Shown piece after piece: positions 36,689-45,234 of a DNA stretch of 64,000 bases. Origin of the DNA: Lysinibacillus sp. SGAir0095 (GTDB lineage Bacteria; Bacillota; Bacilli; Bacillales_A; Planococcaceae); contig NZ_CP028083.1 of assembly GCF_005491425.1 (NCBI RefSeq), positions 1,202,001 to 1,266,000 of the forward strand, in the 5' to 3' direction. Both the position numbers and the translations under genes were made by a program. The notes beneath the pieces were generated by a model. It did not search any database. It saw only the letters and a program-made list of their open reading frames with translations, and was not told the DNA's origin. Position 1 is the stretch's first letter, and each line of letters begins with the position of its first letter.

Positions 36689-36717
36689 GTGGGTTGTTTT
36701 AGAAAGAAGGGAAAAGA

Positions 36718-37902
36718 ATGGATTGTCCGAAACTATGGACCAAAAATTTTCTGATGATATGTGGGATTAATTTTTTCACGCATCTGGTGTTTTATAGTTT
36801 ACTTGCAACAGTAACGCAGTATGTTATTGGCCACTTTGGGAGAAGTCAAAGTGATGCTGGGTTGGCTGTTGGGATATACGTGATTATGGCGCTTGTAGCG
36901 AGGCTCTTTGCAGGGAAAATAGTGGATGTGATGGGGCGAAAGAAGATTCTCATAATCGCTGCTGTTATTTTTTTCTTGGCCGTTATTGCCTACCAGTTTG
37001 CAACAACTTTTAATTTATTTATGGTGGTTCGAGGAATACACGGCTTTACTTTTGGTTTATTAATGACCGCTACCAACGCGATAATGGCAGATGTTGTTCC
37101 TGATGAACGCAGGGGAGAAGGAACAGGATATTATGCAACAGCAATGAATCTGGCCATGGCAACAGGGCCGTTTATTGGATTATTTATGTTGAGAGTAACA
37201 ACGTTTGACATGTTTGTATGGATTTTAGTTTTTGCTGCCTTTTGTAATTTGCTTGGAATCTTCTTGAAGGTCCCACCTACTAACTCCCCGCATGTTAATC
37301 AAAAAGTAAAGCTGAGATTTTCAATTAGCGATATGTTTGAGAAAAGAGCTTTGCCAATAGCTATTTGCATGTTCACCTTAGCATTGGGTTACTCAAGCCT
37401 TTTATCATTCTTAGCGTCTTATACCGAAGAAATTGGCTACGGAGAAATAGCAACCTACTTCTTTGTTGTTTATGCTGTTGCGTTAGTTCTCACTCGACCT
37501 GTTACAGGACGGTTATTTGATCTCCTAGGAGAAAATAAATTAACTTATCCGATGCTGGTTTTATTAGTGATTGGTTACTTTGTATTAAGTCAGGCAAGCA
37601 CGGGGTGGATGATATTATTAGCTAGTGCGTTAATAGGAATTGGTTATGGTACTGTGCAATCCAATTATTTAGCTATTGCCATTAAAGAAGCCGCGAAAAA
37701 TAGAAAGGCAACTGCCACTTCTACATTTTTCATTCTCATGGATTTAGCCATAGGAGTCGGTCCATATTTATATGGTGTATTATTAGGATATATGAGCTAT
37801 CAATCAATGTATACTTGGACAGTTGTGTGGTTTATTGCTGCTATCGGAATTTATTATTTCTTGCACGGCAAAAAAGCTAGAACTAGACAAGCAAATCACT
37901 AA
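36718..37902 (+). CDS. Major facilitator superfamily transporter, substrate unknown
   Basis: A 394-residue integral membrane protein with about 12 hydrophobic segments in two halves. The conserved MFS loop 2-3 motif appears as GKIVDVMGRKKILI (about 73-86), and the central loop is near 195-210. ATG follows AGAAAGAAGGG. There is no adjacent regulator or enzyme to hint at the substrate. The gene is an insertion between ftsY and ylxM relative to B. subtilis and is flanked by repeat DNA, which suggests later acquisition or local rearrangement. Drug or metabolite efflux is possible but not shown. Confidence 0.88.
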   Translation: MDCPKLWTKNFLMICGINFFTHLVFYSLLATVTQYVIGHFGRSQSDAGLAVGIYVIMALVARLFAGKIVDVMGRKKILIIAAVIFFLAVIAYQFATTFNLFMVVRGIHGFTFGLLMTATNAIMADVVPDERRGEGTGYYATAMNLAMATGPFIGLFMLRVTTFDMFVWILVFAAFCNLLGIFLKVPPTNSPHVNQKVKLRFSISDMFEKRALPIAICMFTLALGYSSLLSFLASYTEEIGYGEIATYFFVVYAVALVLTRPVTGRLFDLLGENKLTYPMLVLLVIGYFVLSQASTGWMILLASALIGIGYGTVQSNYLAIAIKEAAKNRKATATSTFFILMDLAIGVGPYLYGVLLGYMSYQSMYTWTVVWFIAAIGIYYFLHGKKARTRQANH

Positions 37903-37955
37903 AAATCCTTTGTATTTCATCACTACTTAACTTATTCTAGCAACTGAATTATGGA

Positions 37956-37997
37956 CAAGGAAATTTCCTTGACACACCTTTTGAAAACATATATGAT
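37956..37997 (+). promoter_or_regulatory. Promoter of ylxM-ffh overlapped by a 16-bp palindrome
   Basis: Consensus TTGACA (37969-37974) is 17 bases from TATGAT (37992-37997), about 33 bases before ylxM. The perfect palindrome CAAGGAAATTTCCTTG (37956-37971) shares its last three bases with the -35. No T-run follows, so it is not a terminator of the MFS gene; it looks like an operator. Confidence 0.7.
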
Positions 37998-38030
37998 ACA
38001 GTAGACAAAATATGATTGGAGAGATATTTA

Positions 38031-38366
38031 ATGCTACTTGAAAAAACAACACGCATGAACTTTCTCTTCGACTTTTATCAAGCATTATTAACTGATAAAC
38101 AAAGAAGTTATATGGAACTTTACTACTTAGATGATCATTCTCTGGGAGAGATTGCAGAAAGCTATAAAGTTTCACGCCAAGCTGTATATGACAACATTCG
38201 TCGTACAGAGGCGATGCTTGAAGAATATGAAGATAAATTACGTTTATTTGAAAAATTTGGCGAGCGCCAAGAGGTTCTTGAACAGTTGACTGAGGCAATC
38301 AAGGATGAAGCTTCAACAATGGAAGATCGCCTTGCATTGGTGAATCGATTAAGAGAAACGGATTAG
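38031..38366 (+). CDS. ylxM: SRP-associated helix-turn-helix protein YlxM
   Basis: UPF0122 family; in streptococci YlxM modulates SRP assembly and GTP hydrolysis. ATG 38031 lies 7 bases after GGAGAG and gives [20 protein letters not shown], 111 residues. A sigma-70 region 4-like HTH spans about 22-65 ([36 protein letters not shown]). It is 10 bases ahead of ffh, the conserved operon. Confidence 0.94.
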   Translation: MLLEKTTRMNFLFDFYQALLTDKQRSYMELYYLDDHSLGEIAESYKVSRQAVYDNIRRTEAMLEEYEDKLRLFEKFGERQEVLEQLTEAIKDEASTMEDRLALVNRLRETD

Positions 38367-38376
38367 GAGGCTAAAC

Positions 38377-39735
38377 ATGGCATTTGAAGGGTTAGCAGAA
38401 CGACTCCAAGGAACAATCCAAAAGATAAAAGGTAAAGGGTTAGTTACCGAACAAGACGTTAAAGCGATGATGCGAGAAGTTCGTCTTGCATTAATCGAAG
38501 CAGACGTTAACTTAAAGGTTGTTAAAGAGTTTGTCAAAAAAGTTAGCGAACGAGCAGTTGGTACAGAAGTGATGAAAAGCTTAACTCCTGGTCAACAAGT
38601 GATCAAAATCGTTCAAGATGAGCTAACATCGCTAATGGGTGGCGAACAAAGCCCCATTAAATTTAATACGAAGCCACCAACTGTCATTATGATGGTCGGT
38701 TTACAAGGTGCTGGTAAAACAACTACTACTGGTAAATTAGCGAATGTATTGCGTAAAAAATATAATCGCAAACCTTTATTAGTAGCAGCCGATATTTACC
38801 GTCCAGCTGCAATTCAACAGCTTGAAACGCTTGGGAAACAGCTTTCTATTCCCGTCTTTGCACTAGGTACGGAAGTATCCCCAGTGGAGATTGCTCGTCA
38901 AGCTTTGGAGCATGCAAAAGAAGAGCATCATGATGTAGTGATTATCGATACAGCAGGTCGTCTGCATATTGATGAAGAGCTAATGGATGAGTTGAAAAAT
39001 ATTAAAGCATTGAAAGAACCGGACGAAGTATTCTTAGTTGTTGATGCGATGACTGGTCAAGATGCCGTAAATGTTGCTCAAAGCTTTAACGAAACAATCG
39101 GCATTACAGGCGTTGTCTTAACGAAGCTGGATGGCGATACACGTGGTGGGGCTGCACTATCAATCCGTGCAGTTACAGAGAAACCGATTAAATTCGTCGG
39201 TATGGGTGAAAAAATGGATGCGCTGGAGACATTCCACCCTGAACGAATGGCATCACGTATTTTAGGTATGGGTGACGTACTTTCGTTAATCGAAAAAGCT
39301 CAAGCGAATGTTGATATGGAAAAAGCAAAAGAGCTTGAAGAAAAATTCATGTCTCAAAGCTTTACTCTTGACGACTTTGTCGAGCAGCTTCAAGCTGTGA
39401 AGAAAATGGGTCCGCTTGAGGATATGCTTAAGATGCTGCCAGGTGCCAACAAAATTAAAGGTCTTGATAATGTGAAAGTGGATGAGAAGCATATGGGGCG
39501 TGTGGAAGCGATTATTTATTCCATGACTCCTGCAGAAAAAACACATCCGGAAATCATGAATGCAAGCCGTAAAAAACGTATCGCACAAGGTTCTGGAACG
39601 TCTGTACAGGAAGTAAACAGATTGCTGAAGCAATTTGAAGATATGAAAAAAATGATGAAGCAAATGACAGGTATGACCCAAGGAAAAGGGAAGAAAAAAA
39701 TGAGATTACCTGGTCTAGATTCATTGTTTAAATAA
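38377..39735 (+). CDS. ffh: Signal recognition particle protein Ffh
   Basis: SRP54 GTPase that binds signal sequences with 4.5S/scRNA. The 452 residues have the N domain (1-90), G domain with VGLQGAGKTTTTGKLA, DIYRPAAIQQL, DTAGRLHIDEE, TKLDGDTRGG and GMGEKMDALETF, then the methionine-rich M domain (about 300-452) with FEDMKKMMKQMTGM. A GGAGG site precedes ATG. Confidence 0.98.
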   Translation: MAFEGLAERLQGTIQKIKGKGLVTEQDVKAMMREVRLALIEADVNLKVVKEFVKKVSERAVGTEVMKSLTPGQQVIKIVQDELTSLMGGEQSPIKFNTKPPTVIMMVGLQGAGKTTTTGKLANVLRKKYNRKPLLVAADIYRPAAIQQLETLGKQLSIPVFALGTEVSPVEIARQALEHAKEEHHDVVIIDTAGRLHIDEELMDELKNIKALKEPDEVFLVVDAMTGQDAVNVAQSFNETIGITGVVLTKLDGDTRGGAALSIRAVTEKPIKFVGMGEKMDALETFHPERMASRILGMGDVLSLIEKAQANVDMEKAKELEEKFMSQSFTLDDFVEQLQAVKKMGPLEDMLKMLPGANKIKGLDNVKVDEKHMGRVEAIIYSMTPAEKTHPEIMNASRKKRIAQGSGTSVQEVNRLLKQFEDMKKMMKQMTGMTQGKGKKKMRLPGLDSLFK

Positions 39736-39774
39736 AAAAAGTTTGCTAAAATATTAGGTGTTAAGAAAAAACAC

Positions 39775-39803
39775 TTTACAAACCAAAATAAACTTGATAA
39801 TAT
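39775..39803 (+). promoter_or_regulatory. Candidate promoter of rpsP-khpA
   Basis: TTTACA (39775-39780) and TAATAT (39798-39803) are separated by 17 bases; a TATACT overlaps three bases downstream. rpsP starts about 40 bases later. Confidence 0.5.
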
Positions 39804-39842
39804 ACTATCTTGTGTGAAACTTATTCGGAGGTGCAATAAAAA

Positions 39843-40115
39843 ATGGCAGTTAAAATTCGTTTAAAACGTATGGGAGCTAACAAATCTCCTTTCTATCGTA
39901 TCGTAGTTGCTGATTCTCGTTCTCCACGTGACGGACGTCAAATCGAAACAGTTGGTACTTACAACCCACTAACTTCACCAGCTACAGTTAACATCGATGA
40001 AGAGAAAGCTCTTAAATGGTTAACTGATGGTGCAAAACCATCTGATACTGTTCGTAACCTGTTCTCAGAACAAGGTATCATGGAAAAATTCCATAACCAA
40101 AAATTCAGTAAATAA
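39843..40115 (+). CDS. rpsP: 30S ribosomal protein S16 (bS16)
   Basis: Structural 30S protein. The 90 residues [20 protein letters not shown] through [12 protein letters not shown] match the family throughout ([20 protein letters not shown]). CGGAGG lies 10 bases before the start. khpA follows after 18 bases. Confidence 0.98.
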   Translation: MAVKIRLKRMGANKSPFYRIVVADSRSPRDGRQIETVGTYNPLTSPATVNIDEEKALKWLTDGAKPSDTVRNLFSEQGIMEKFHNQKFSK

Positions 40116-40133
40116 TTCTAGAGGTGACACGCG

Positions 40134-40367
40134 ATGCAGAAGCTGATTGAAACAATCGTAAAACCGTTAGTCGATTTTCCAGAAGAAGTTCGTGTCGAAA
40201 CGGACGAGAATTCGAGTCGAGTTGTTTATAAACTTTTTGTTCATCCAGATGATCGAGGAAAAGTAATAGGCAAGCAAGGTCGTGTTGCAAAGGCAATTCG
40301 TACAATTGTTTATTCAGCTGCTGGCAGTCATCACAAGAAAAAGACGTACGTCGACATATTAGACTGA
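40134..40367 (+). CDS. khpA: KH-domain RNA-binding protein KhpA (YlqC)
   Basis: Small RNA chaperone that partners with KhpB/Jag in many Firmicutes. The 77 residues are mostly one KH domain with the GKVIGKQGRVAKAIRTI (GxxG) loop at about 43-59. GAGGTGAC precedes ATG. In B. subtilis ylqD follows; here a repeat element takes that place. Confidence 0.95.
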   Translation: MQKLIETIVKPLVDFPEEVRVETDENSSRVVYKLFVHPDDRGKVIGKQGRVAKAIRTIVYSAAGSHHKKKTYVDILD

Positions 40368-40489
40368 AAAGCGGAGAGCGCTCGTTTAGCTCCGACAACA
40401 ACTGGAGACGCCACCTAGAAGACATCTTTACAGTCTTCTCAGGTGGCGTTGAAGTTGTCGAGAAGCTAGCGTTCGAAGCTAGATAATAA
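40368..40489 (+). repeat. Dispersed hairpin repeat, copy 1
   Basis: It begins AAAAGCGGAGAGCGCTCG immediately after the khpA stop. The centre folds as CGCCACCT-a-GAAGAC with GTCTTC-tc-AGGTGGCG, and an outer GACAAC/GTTGTC arm adds pairs. Related elements with the AAAAGCGgAG head are common between genes in Bacillaceae/Planococcaceae as far as I know. Two more copies are in this window. Confidence 0.75.
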
Positions 40490-40526
40490 GAAAAGCGGAG
40501 AACGATCGCTAGTAAGCAATCGTTCA
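40490..40526 (+). repeat. Dispersed repeat, copy 2 (truncated)
   Basis: The head AAAAGCGGAGAACGATCG restarts directly after copy 1 and matches it at 16 of the first 18 positions. The body is shortened to a 7-bp hairpin GAACGAT / ATCGTTC, ending at 40526. Confidence 0.6.
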
Positions 40527-40536
40527 AAACTTACAT

Positions 40537-40571
40537 AAAAGAAGGGGGCTAAATGCTATCCCTTCTTTTTT
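40537..40571. terminator. Terminator of rpsP-khpA
   Basis: AAAAGAAGGG (40537-40546) and CCCTTCTTTT (40560-40569) form a perfect 10-bp stem with a 13-base loop and a T-run. A-rich and T-rich flanks allow activity in both directions. Confidence 0.85.
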
Positions 40572-40638
40572 ATTAACATTTTTAGTATGATAATGTCGAT
40601 AAAAGCAATTGATACAAAACTTAAGGTGGGCTTGATTA

Positions 40639-41157
40639 ATGGAATGGTATAATGTAGGTAGAATCGTTAATACACACGGAATTCGCGGAGAGGTACGCGT
40701 CCTTTCCACAACAGACTTTGAAGATGTTCGTTTTGCTGTCGGCAGCAAATTAGCGGCTTTCAAAAAAGATGACAAAAAACCAATTTGGGTAACAATAGAA
40801 AGTGTGCGTCGACATAAAAACTTTATCTTATTAACCTTTGAAGGCTACAATAACATTAATTTTGTGGAGCCATTTAAAGAGGGTCTATTAAAAGTGTCAA
40901 AAGACCAATTAGATGAAGATATTTTGGAAGAAAACGAATACTATTACTTCGAAATCATTGGCTGCGAAGTCGTTTCTGAAGAAGGCGAACAAATCGGAAC
41001 GGTAACAGAGATTCTTGAAACGGGTGCCAATGATGTATGGGAAGTCAAATCACCTAGCGGCAAAAAATACTATATTCCTTATATTGAGGATATTGTAAAA
41101 GAAATCGATATAGATGAAAAGAAGATCGTTATTCACGTGATGGAAGGTTTATTGTAA
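40639..41157 (+). CDS. rimM: Ribosome maturation factor RimM
   Basis: Assists 30S head assembly near S19. The 172 residues have the N-terminal beta-barrel ([21 protein letters not shown]) and a C-terminal PRC-barrel ([27 protein letters not shown]). AAGGTGG precedes ATG. It overlaps trmD by 1 base (TAATG). Confidence 0.96.
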   Translation: MEWYNVGRIVNTHGIRGEVRVLSTTDFEDVRFAVGSKLAAFKKDDKKPIWVTIESVRRHKNFILLTFEGYNNINFVEPFKEGLLKVSKDQLDEDILEENEYYYFEIIGCEVVSEEGEQIGTVTEILETGANDVWEVKSPSGKKYYIPYIEDIVKEIDIDEKKIVIHVMEGLL

Positions 41158-41882
41158 TGAATATTCATGTTTTAAGTTTATTTCCGGATATGTTTACTGG
41201 TGTTTTCGGTTCGTCAATTTTAAAGAAAGCACAGGAAAAGGAAGCTGTTTCATTAAAGGTTTCTGATATACGAGAATTCAGTAATAATAAGCATAAACAA
41301 GTAGATGATTACCCGTATGGCGGCGGTGCGGGCATGGTTTTAAAACCAGAGCCGATGTTCCAGGCCGTCGAATCCATCACAGAGGGTCGAAATCCTAGAA
41401 TTATTCTTATGTGCCCTCAGGGTGAGCGTTTTACCCAAAAGAAAGCGGAAGAGCTTGCAAAGGAAGAGGAGCTTGTTTTCTTATGTGGACATTATGAAGG
41501 CTATGATGAGCGAATTCGCACACATCTAGTTACAGATGAAATCTCTATTGGGGACTTTGTCTTAACAGGTGGAGAGTTGCCAGCTATGACAGTAATTGAT
41601 GCCGTTGTGCGACTACTGCCAGGTGTTTTAGGACAAGAGGACTCTCATATTCAAGATTCATTCTCAACAGGATTATTAGAGCATCCACATTATACACGTC
41701 CTGCTGAGTTTAGAGGGATGAAAGTGCCGGATGTCTTGTTATCCGGGAATCATGCCAATATCGATAAATGGCGTGAGCAGGAGTCCTTAAAACGTACATT
41801 TGAAAGGCGCCCGGACCTCCTGGAGGAAATGGAGCTCACACCACAGCAAAAAGCATTTATTGATAGTTTAAAGTCGGAATAA
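41157..41882 (+). CDS. trmD: tRNA (guanine37-N1)-methyltransferase TrmD
   Basis: Makes m1G37 in tRNAs reading CNN and some other codons, preventing frameshifts. SPOUT knot enzyme, 241 residues: [66 protein letters not shown] (knot), and a C-terminal helical domain. Coupled to rimM. Confidence 0.97.
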   Translation: MNIHVLSLFPDMFTGVFGSSILKKAQEKEAVSLKVSDIREFSNNKHKQVDDYPYGGGAGMVLKPEPMFQAVESITEGRNPRIILMCPQGERFTQKKAEELAKEEELVFLCGHYEGYDERIRTHLVTDEISIGDFVLTGGELPAMTVIDAVVRLLPGVLGQEDSHIQDSFSTGLLEHPHYTRPAEFRGMKVPDVLLSGNHANIDKWREQESLKRTFERRPDLLEEMELTPQQKAFIDSLKSE

Positions 41883-41977
41883 CAAGCTCTTTTAAATCAA
41901 AAAGCTCCAAACCTTATTTGCTTCTATTATTGAATCTAATTAGCTCAAAATAAGTCGAATTGGATTCTATATAATAC

Positions 41978-42007
41978 TTGCAAACAATAAAAAGAATATG
42001 GTATCAT
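41978..42007 (+). promoter_or_regulatory. Promoter of rplS
   Basis: TTGCAA (41978-41983) and TATCAT (42002-42007) are separated by 18 bases. Transcription would start near 42014, leaving an 87-nt structured leader. Confidence 0.5.
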
Positions 42008-42013
42008 TCAATT

Positions 42014-42100
42014 TGTGCTTCTATGTGAAGTGCTGAATTACGGTGTTCCGCTGAGGCCGATTTGAGGACTGTAAGAGCATCTGTCTAAGGAGAGAAAATT
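42014..42100 (+). promoter_or_regulatory. Structured 5' leader of rplS (L19 leader-like)
   Basis: Two stems are visible: GTGCTTC/GAAGTGC (42015-42033) and GGTGTTC/GAGCATC (42042-42081), each with two G-T wobbles, the second enclosing a 26-base internal region. The second stem ends 5 bases before the AAGGAGAG ribosome site. Rfam holds an L19 leader family thought to mediate autoregulation; membership is inferred from location and structure, not searched. Confidence 0.55.
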
Positions 42101-42445
42101 ATGTCAAACATTATTACAGAAATTACTAAAGAACAACTTCGTTCTGATCTACCATCTTTCCGTCCAGGTGACACTGTTCGCCTACACGTGAAAATTGTAG
42201 AGGGTACTCGTGAACGTATCCAATTATTTGAAGGTGTTGTTATCAAACGTCGTGGTGGCGGAATTAGCGAAACTTTCACAGTGCGTAAAATTTCTTACGG
42301 TGTTGGTGTTGAACGTACATTCCCTGTACACACTCCAAAAATCACTAAATTAGAAGTTATCCGTCGTGGTAAAGTACGTCGTGCTAAACTTTACTACCTA
42401 CGTAACCTACGTGGTAAAGCTGCTCGTATTAAAGAAATCCGATAA
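42101..42445 (+). CDS. rplS: 50S ribosomal protein L19 (bL19)
   Basis: Located at the 30S-50S interface. The 114 residues include [51 protein letters not shown] and [26 protein letters not shown] lies 6 bases before ATG. Transcribed alone, between the leader and a terminator. Confidence 0.98.
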   Translation: MSNIITEITKEQLRSDLPSFRPGDTVRLHVKIVEGTRERIQLFEGVVIKRRGGGISETFTVRKISYGVGVERTFPVHTPKITKLEVIRRGKVRRAKLYYLRNLRGKAARIKEIR

Positions 42446-42454
42446 TAACTTTTT

Positions 42455-42490
42455 GAGAGGGGGCTTGGTTTCAAGCTCTCTTTCTTTTTT
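42455..42490 (+). terminator. Terminator of rplS
   Basis: GAGAGGGGGCTTG and CAAGCTCTC pair (with bulges) around GTTT, followed by TTTCTTTTTT. It begins 9 bases after the stop. Confidence 0.8.
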
Positions 42491-42640
42491 GGTAAAAAAG
42501 AAATGGAAGCAAAAGATTACTTTTGTTATATATGAAACAAAAGACCTATCTCTTGGTTGAGTTAATATAATTTTGGGTTTTCAAACTTGTGTACATAATT
42601 CATTTACAATAAAATGATGTTAGATAGGGAGGTATCTTCC

Positions 42641-43204
42641 GTGGAGAAAACGAAAAAAGAGAAAAATGAACTTTGGGAATGGATTAAGGCGTTAGTTATT
42701 GCATTTGTGATTGCAGTATTAATTCGATACATACTATTTACGCCAATCGTGGTGGATGGTGATTCGATGATGCCAACATTAAAAGATGGTGACCGAATGA
42801 TTGTAAATAAAATAGGTTACACAATCGGTGAACCGGATCGCTTTGATATCGTAGTATTCCATGCTCCAGAGGGCAAAGATTACATTAAACGTGTGATAGG
42901 TCTTCCAGGTGATACAATCGAATATAAGGACGACCAGCTCTATATAAACGGAAAAGCTTATGACGAGCCGTATTTAGATGAGTATAAATCACAAATCACA
43001 GAGGGTACACTAACACAAGACTTCACATTACAAGAAATTGATCCAACGATTGATGTAATTCCAGAAGGATATGTTTTTGTGATGGGAGATAATCGACGCT
43101 ATAGTAAAGATAGCCGTCATATTGGCATTGTTAGTCAGGATAAGCTTATAGGGAATACGAGCATTATCTTCTGGCCAATCGGTGATATAAAAATCGTAAA
43201 ATAA
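42641..43204 (+). CDS. sipS: Type I signal peptidase
   Basis: Membrane serine protease removing Sec/Tat signal peptides. GTG at 42641, 8 bases after AGGGAGG, gives MEKTKKEKNELWEWIKALVI and 187 residues; an upstream ATG at 42614 precedes the ribosome site. One N-terminal transmembrane helix (about 15-32), catalytic Ser in VDGDSMMPTL, catalytic Lys in KDYIKRVIGLPGD, and box E GDNRRYSKDSRHIG are present. B. subtilis has several Sip paralogues; the symbol is by type, not proven orthology. Confidence 0.94.
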   Translation: MEKTKKEKNELWEWIKALVIAFVIAVLIRYILFTPIVVDGDSMMPTLKDGDRMIVNKIGYTIGEPDRFDIVVFHAPEGKDYIKRVIGLPGDTIEYKDDQLYINGKAYDEPYLDEYKSQITEGTLTQDFTLQEIDPTIDVIPEGYVFVMGDNRRYSKDSRHIGIVSQDKLIGNTSIIFWPIGDIKIVK

Positions 43205-43216
43205 TATCGAAAGAGT

Positions 43217-43249
43217 AAAGGAGGTTCTCTGTAATCTCCTTTTCTTTTT
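43217..43249 (+). terminator. Terminator after signal peptidase
   Basis: AAAGGAG (43217-43223) and CTCCTTT (43236-43242) form a perfect 7-bp stem with a 12-base loop, followed by TTTCTTTTT. Confidence 0.75.
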
Positions 43250-43394
43250 GGCAGTGCAAAATAATCGAGCTTTTCGATGACGAAAAACTTAAATAGTGAA
43301 GTGGTTTTTTCGAAAAAGCTAATACTTATATTGGACATAATAACATCTTACGATAAATGGGTGTTTTAGTGATACATACAAGGAGGTAAACAAC

Positions 43395-44273
43395 ATGACA
43401 ATACAATGGTTTCCGGGACATATGGCAAAAGCAAGACGAGAAGTTCAAGAAAAATTAAAGCTAGTTGATATTATTTTTGAATTAATTGATGCACGTTTGC
43501 CCCTATCATCAAGAAATCCGATGATTGATCAGGTAATTAATCAAAAACCACGTCTACTAATTTTAAATAAAGCGGATATGGCGGATGAAACAGAAACAAA
43601 AAAATGGGTGCAATATTTTGCGGATCAAGGGCACTCAGCAGTGGCAATCAACTCTCTAGAAGGGAAAGGCTTGCAAAAGGTAACAAAAGCCGCCCAGGAA
43701 ATATTAGCTGAAAAATGGGACCGTATGAAGGCAAAAGGCATGAAACCTCGAGCAATTCGTGCCATGATTGTAGGAATTCCAAATGTAGGAAAATCCACTT
43801 TGATCAATCGCTTAGCTAAAAAAAATATTGCCAAGACAGGGAATATGCCAGGTGTTACAAAGTCGCAGCAATGGATTAAAGTTGGGAAAGATATAGAGCT
43901 TTTGGATACACCGGGGATTCTGTGGCCGAAATTTGAAGACCAAGAAGTCGGTTTGAAATTAGCTTTAACAGGTGCCATTAAGGATACAATCATTAATATG
44001 GAGGATCTTGCAGTTTACGGGCTGAAATTCCTGTCAATCCATTACCCAAATCGAATGGACGAACGATACAGACTAACGGCAATCCATGAAGAACTAGTAG
44101 ATACCTTCGACCATATCGGTAAACATAGAAAAGTATTTGGACTAGGCGGCGAAATCGACTATGATCAAGTAGCCCAAATCATCGTCCGAGATATTCGAAA
44201 TCAACACTTTGGTAAAATAACATTCGATATTGTAGATGAACAAGTAGAAAAAGAAGCGTTGGAGGAAGAATAA
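43395..44273 (+). CDS. rbgA: Ribosome biogenesis GTPase RbgA (YlqF)
   Basis: Essential for late 50S assembly (uL16 incorporation). Circularly permuted GTPase of 292 residues: N-terminal [27 protein letters not shown]4 NKADMAD, G1 [15 protein letters not shown]2 T in GVTKSQQW, G3 DTPGILWP, then the C-terminal ANTAR-like helical domain. AAGGAGG precedes ATG. Confidence 0.97.
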   Translation: MTIQWFPGHMAKARREVQEKLKLVDIIFELIDARLPLSSRNPMIDQVINQKPRLLILNKADMADETETKKWVQYFADQGHSAVAINSLEGKGLQKVTKAAQEILAEKWDRMKAKGMKPRAIRAMIVGIPNVGKSTLINRLAKKNIAKTGNMPGVTKSQQWIKVGKDIELLDTPGILWPKFEDQEVGLKLALTGAIKDTIINMEDLAVYGLKFLSIHYPNRMDERYRLTAIHEELVDTFDHIGKHRKVFGLGGEIDYDQVAQIIVRDIRNQHFGKITFDIVDEQVEKEALEEE

Positions 44274-44328
44274 TCATAGCACTGTGAATTTTGAGTAACC
44301 TCTAATGCAAATATTGAGAGTTGTCTTT

Positions 44329-44361
44329 AATGCACTTCATACCTTGTGTGAAGTGCATTTT
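44329..44361 (+). terminator. Terminator of rbgA
   Basis: AATGCACTTCA (44329-44339) and TGAAGTGCATT (44349-44359) form a perfect 11-bp stem with a 9-base loop followed by TTTAAT. Confidence 0.75.
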
Positions 44362-44468
44362 AATATTAAGAATCATTTGCAGTTCTTAGCCCGGTAGAAG
44401 TATATCTACACGCAGCGAAAGCCCTCACCGTCTGCCTTCATCTACAAGCGCTTGCACTTATGAATCTC

Positions 44469-44507
44469 AAAAAAAGCGAAGATACAACGACATCGTTTTA
44501 CCTTCGC
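44469..44507 (-). terminator. Terminator of the PCYCGC lipoprotein gene
   Basis: On the minus strand GCGAAG and CTTCGC close a stem with further inner pairs (ACGA/TCGT), followed by TTTTTTT. It starts 9 bases after the gene's stop. Confidence 0.8.
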
Positions 44508-44515
44508 ATTCATGA

Positions 44516-45058
44516 TTAAGCTGGCATATCCGTTGGAGTTGGTGCAGCATAGCCCTCTTTGTATTTTGAGTCGATGGCCTCGCGGATTTCCTTTAAGGAT
44601 TTTCCTTGTTGCGCCATTTGTACGGACTCCACAGCGATCTCTAAGCAAACTAGGCAGCGTGTGCCGTGATCATCCCAGACAATGGAGCCATCCTCGCGAG
44701 TTTCTGCTATAAAACAATTTAAATTACTACGATGTCCCACTGAATCCCCGCAACCGCAGTAGCAAGGCATCCATTCTAAAATGTCGGTTGCTTTTCCAGC
44801 AGCTTGATAGACAAGTCGAATATTCTCATGCTGCCCATCTAAAAAGCTAGGAAGAATGTCAGCGGAAGCAGTCGTTTCTTGGATGTCCAAAGAAGTATGA
44901 CTGTGTGTATCGTGATTGGCATGTCCTTCGCCTGAACCAGCTTCACCAATAGGTTCTTCACTTGCATGTTCTTCTTCAGTATGTTCATCTTTTGCAGCAT
45001 TCCCACATGCAGATAAAATAAGGATTATGCTTGCGAAAAGAGGGAAAAGTTTTTTCAT
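44516..45058 (-). CDS. PCYCGC-motif lipoprotein of unknown function
   Basis: ATG at 45058 lies 7 bases after GGAGG on the minus strand; 180 residues. A lipoprotein signal peptide (MKKLFPLFASIILILSAC) predicts lipidation at Cys18 and anchoring on the outer membrane face. A His/Glu-rich linker follows (about 25-58, including HANHDTHSHTS). The C-terminal domain carries MPCYCGCGD, NCF and RCLVC, the cysteine pattern of the PCYCGC family. Function is not established; the Cys and His content suggests metal or heme binding, which is inference. It is inserted opposite to rbgA and rnhB, unlike the B. subtilis order. Confidence 0.88.
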   Translation of the reverse strand: MKKLFPLFASIILILSACGNAAKDEHTEEEHASEEPIGEAGSGEGHANHDTHSHTSLDIQETTASADILPSFLDGQHENIRLVYQAAGKATDILEWMPCYCGCGDSVGHRSNLNCFIAETREDGSIVWDDHGTRCLVCLEIAVESVQMAQQGKSLKEIREAIDSKYKEGYAAPTPTDMPA

Positions 45059-45234
45059 TAGTCTTCCTCCATTCAATTCAGTTTTAATTATAGACTGAAA
45101 TTTACCTAATAAACAAGGAACTATGTTAACTTGATAGTAGAGAAAACTCGTAATGTAAGTTTAGAAAAGATTCTTCTATGTTTGGCGATTATGCCGATAT
45201 AAATATAGAGATAAATTAGGGAAGTGTTATTCAT

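Larger units (their letters stand above)
36164..36717. other. Intergenic region between ftsY and the MFS gene
   Basis: This 554-bp region holds the ftsY terminator (36172-36220), a degenerate tandem repeat (36332-36536) and a candidate MFS promoter (36669-36688). No coding frame is supported. The region and the MFS gene interrupt an otherwise conserved ftsY-ylxM-ffh order. Confidence 0.6.

Noticed and set aside
40105..40527. 140-codon minus-strand frame over khpA and the repeat element
   Set aside because: It is antisense to khpA, reads through the hairpin repeat and has no ribosome site or family resemblance.
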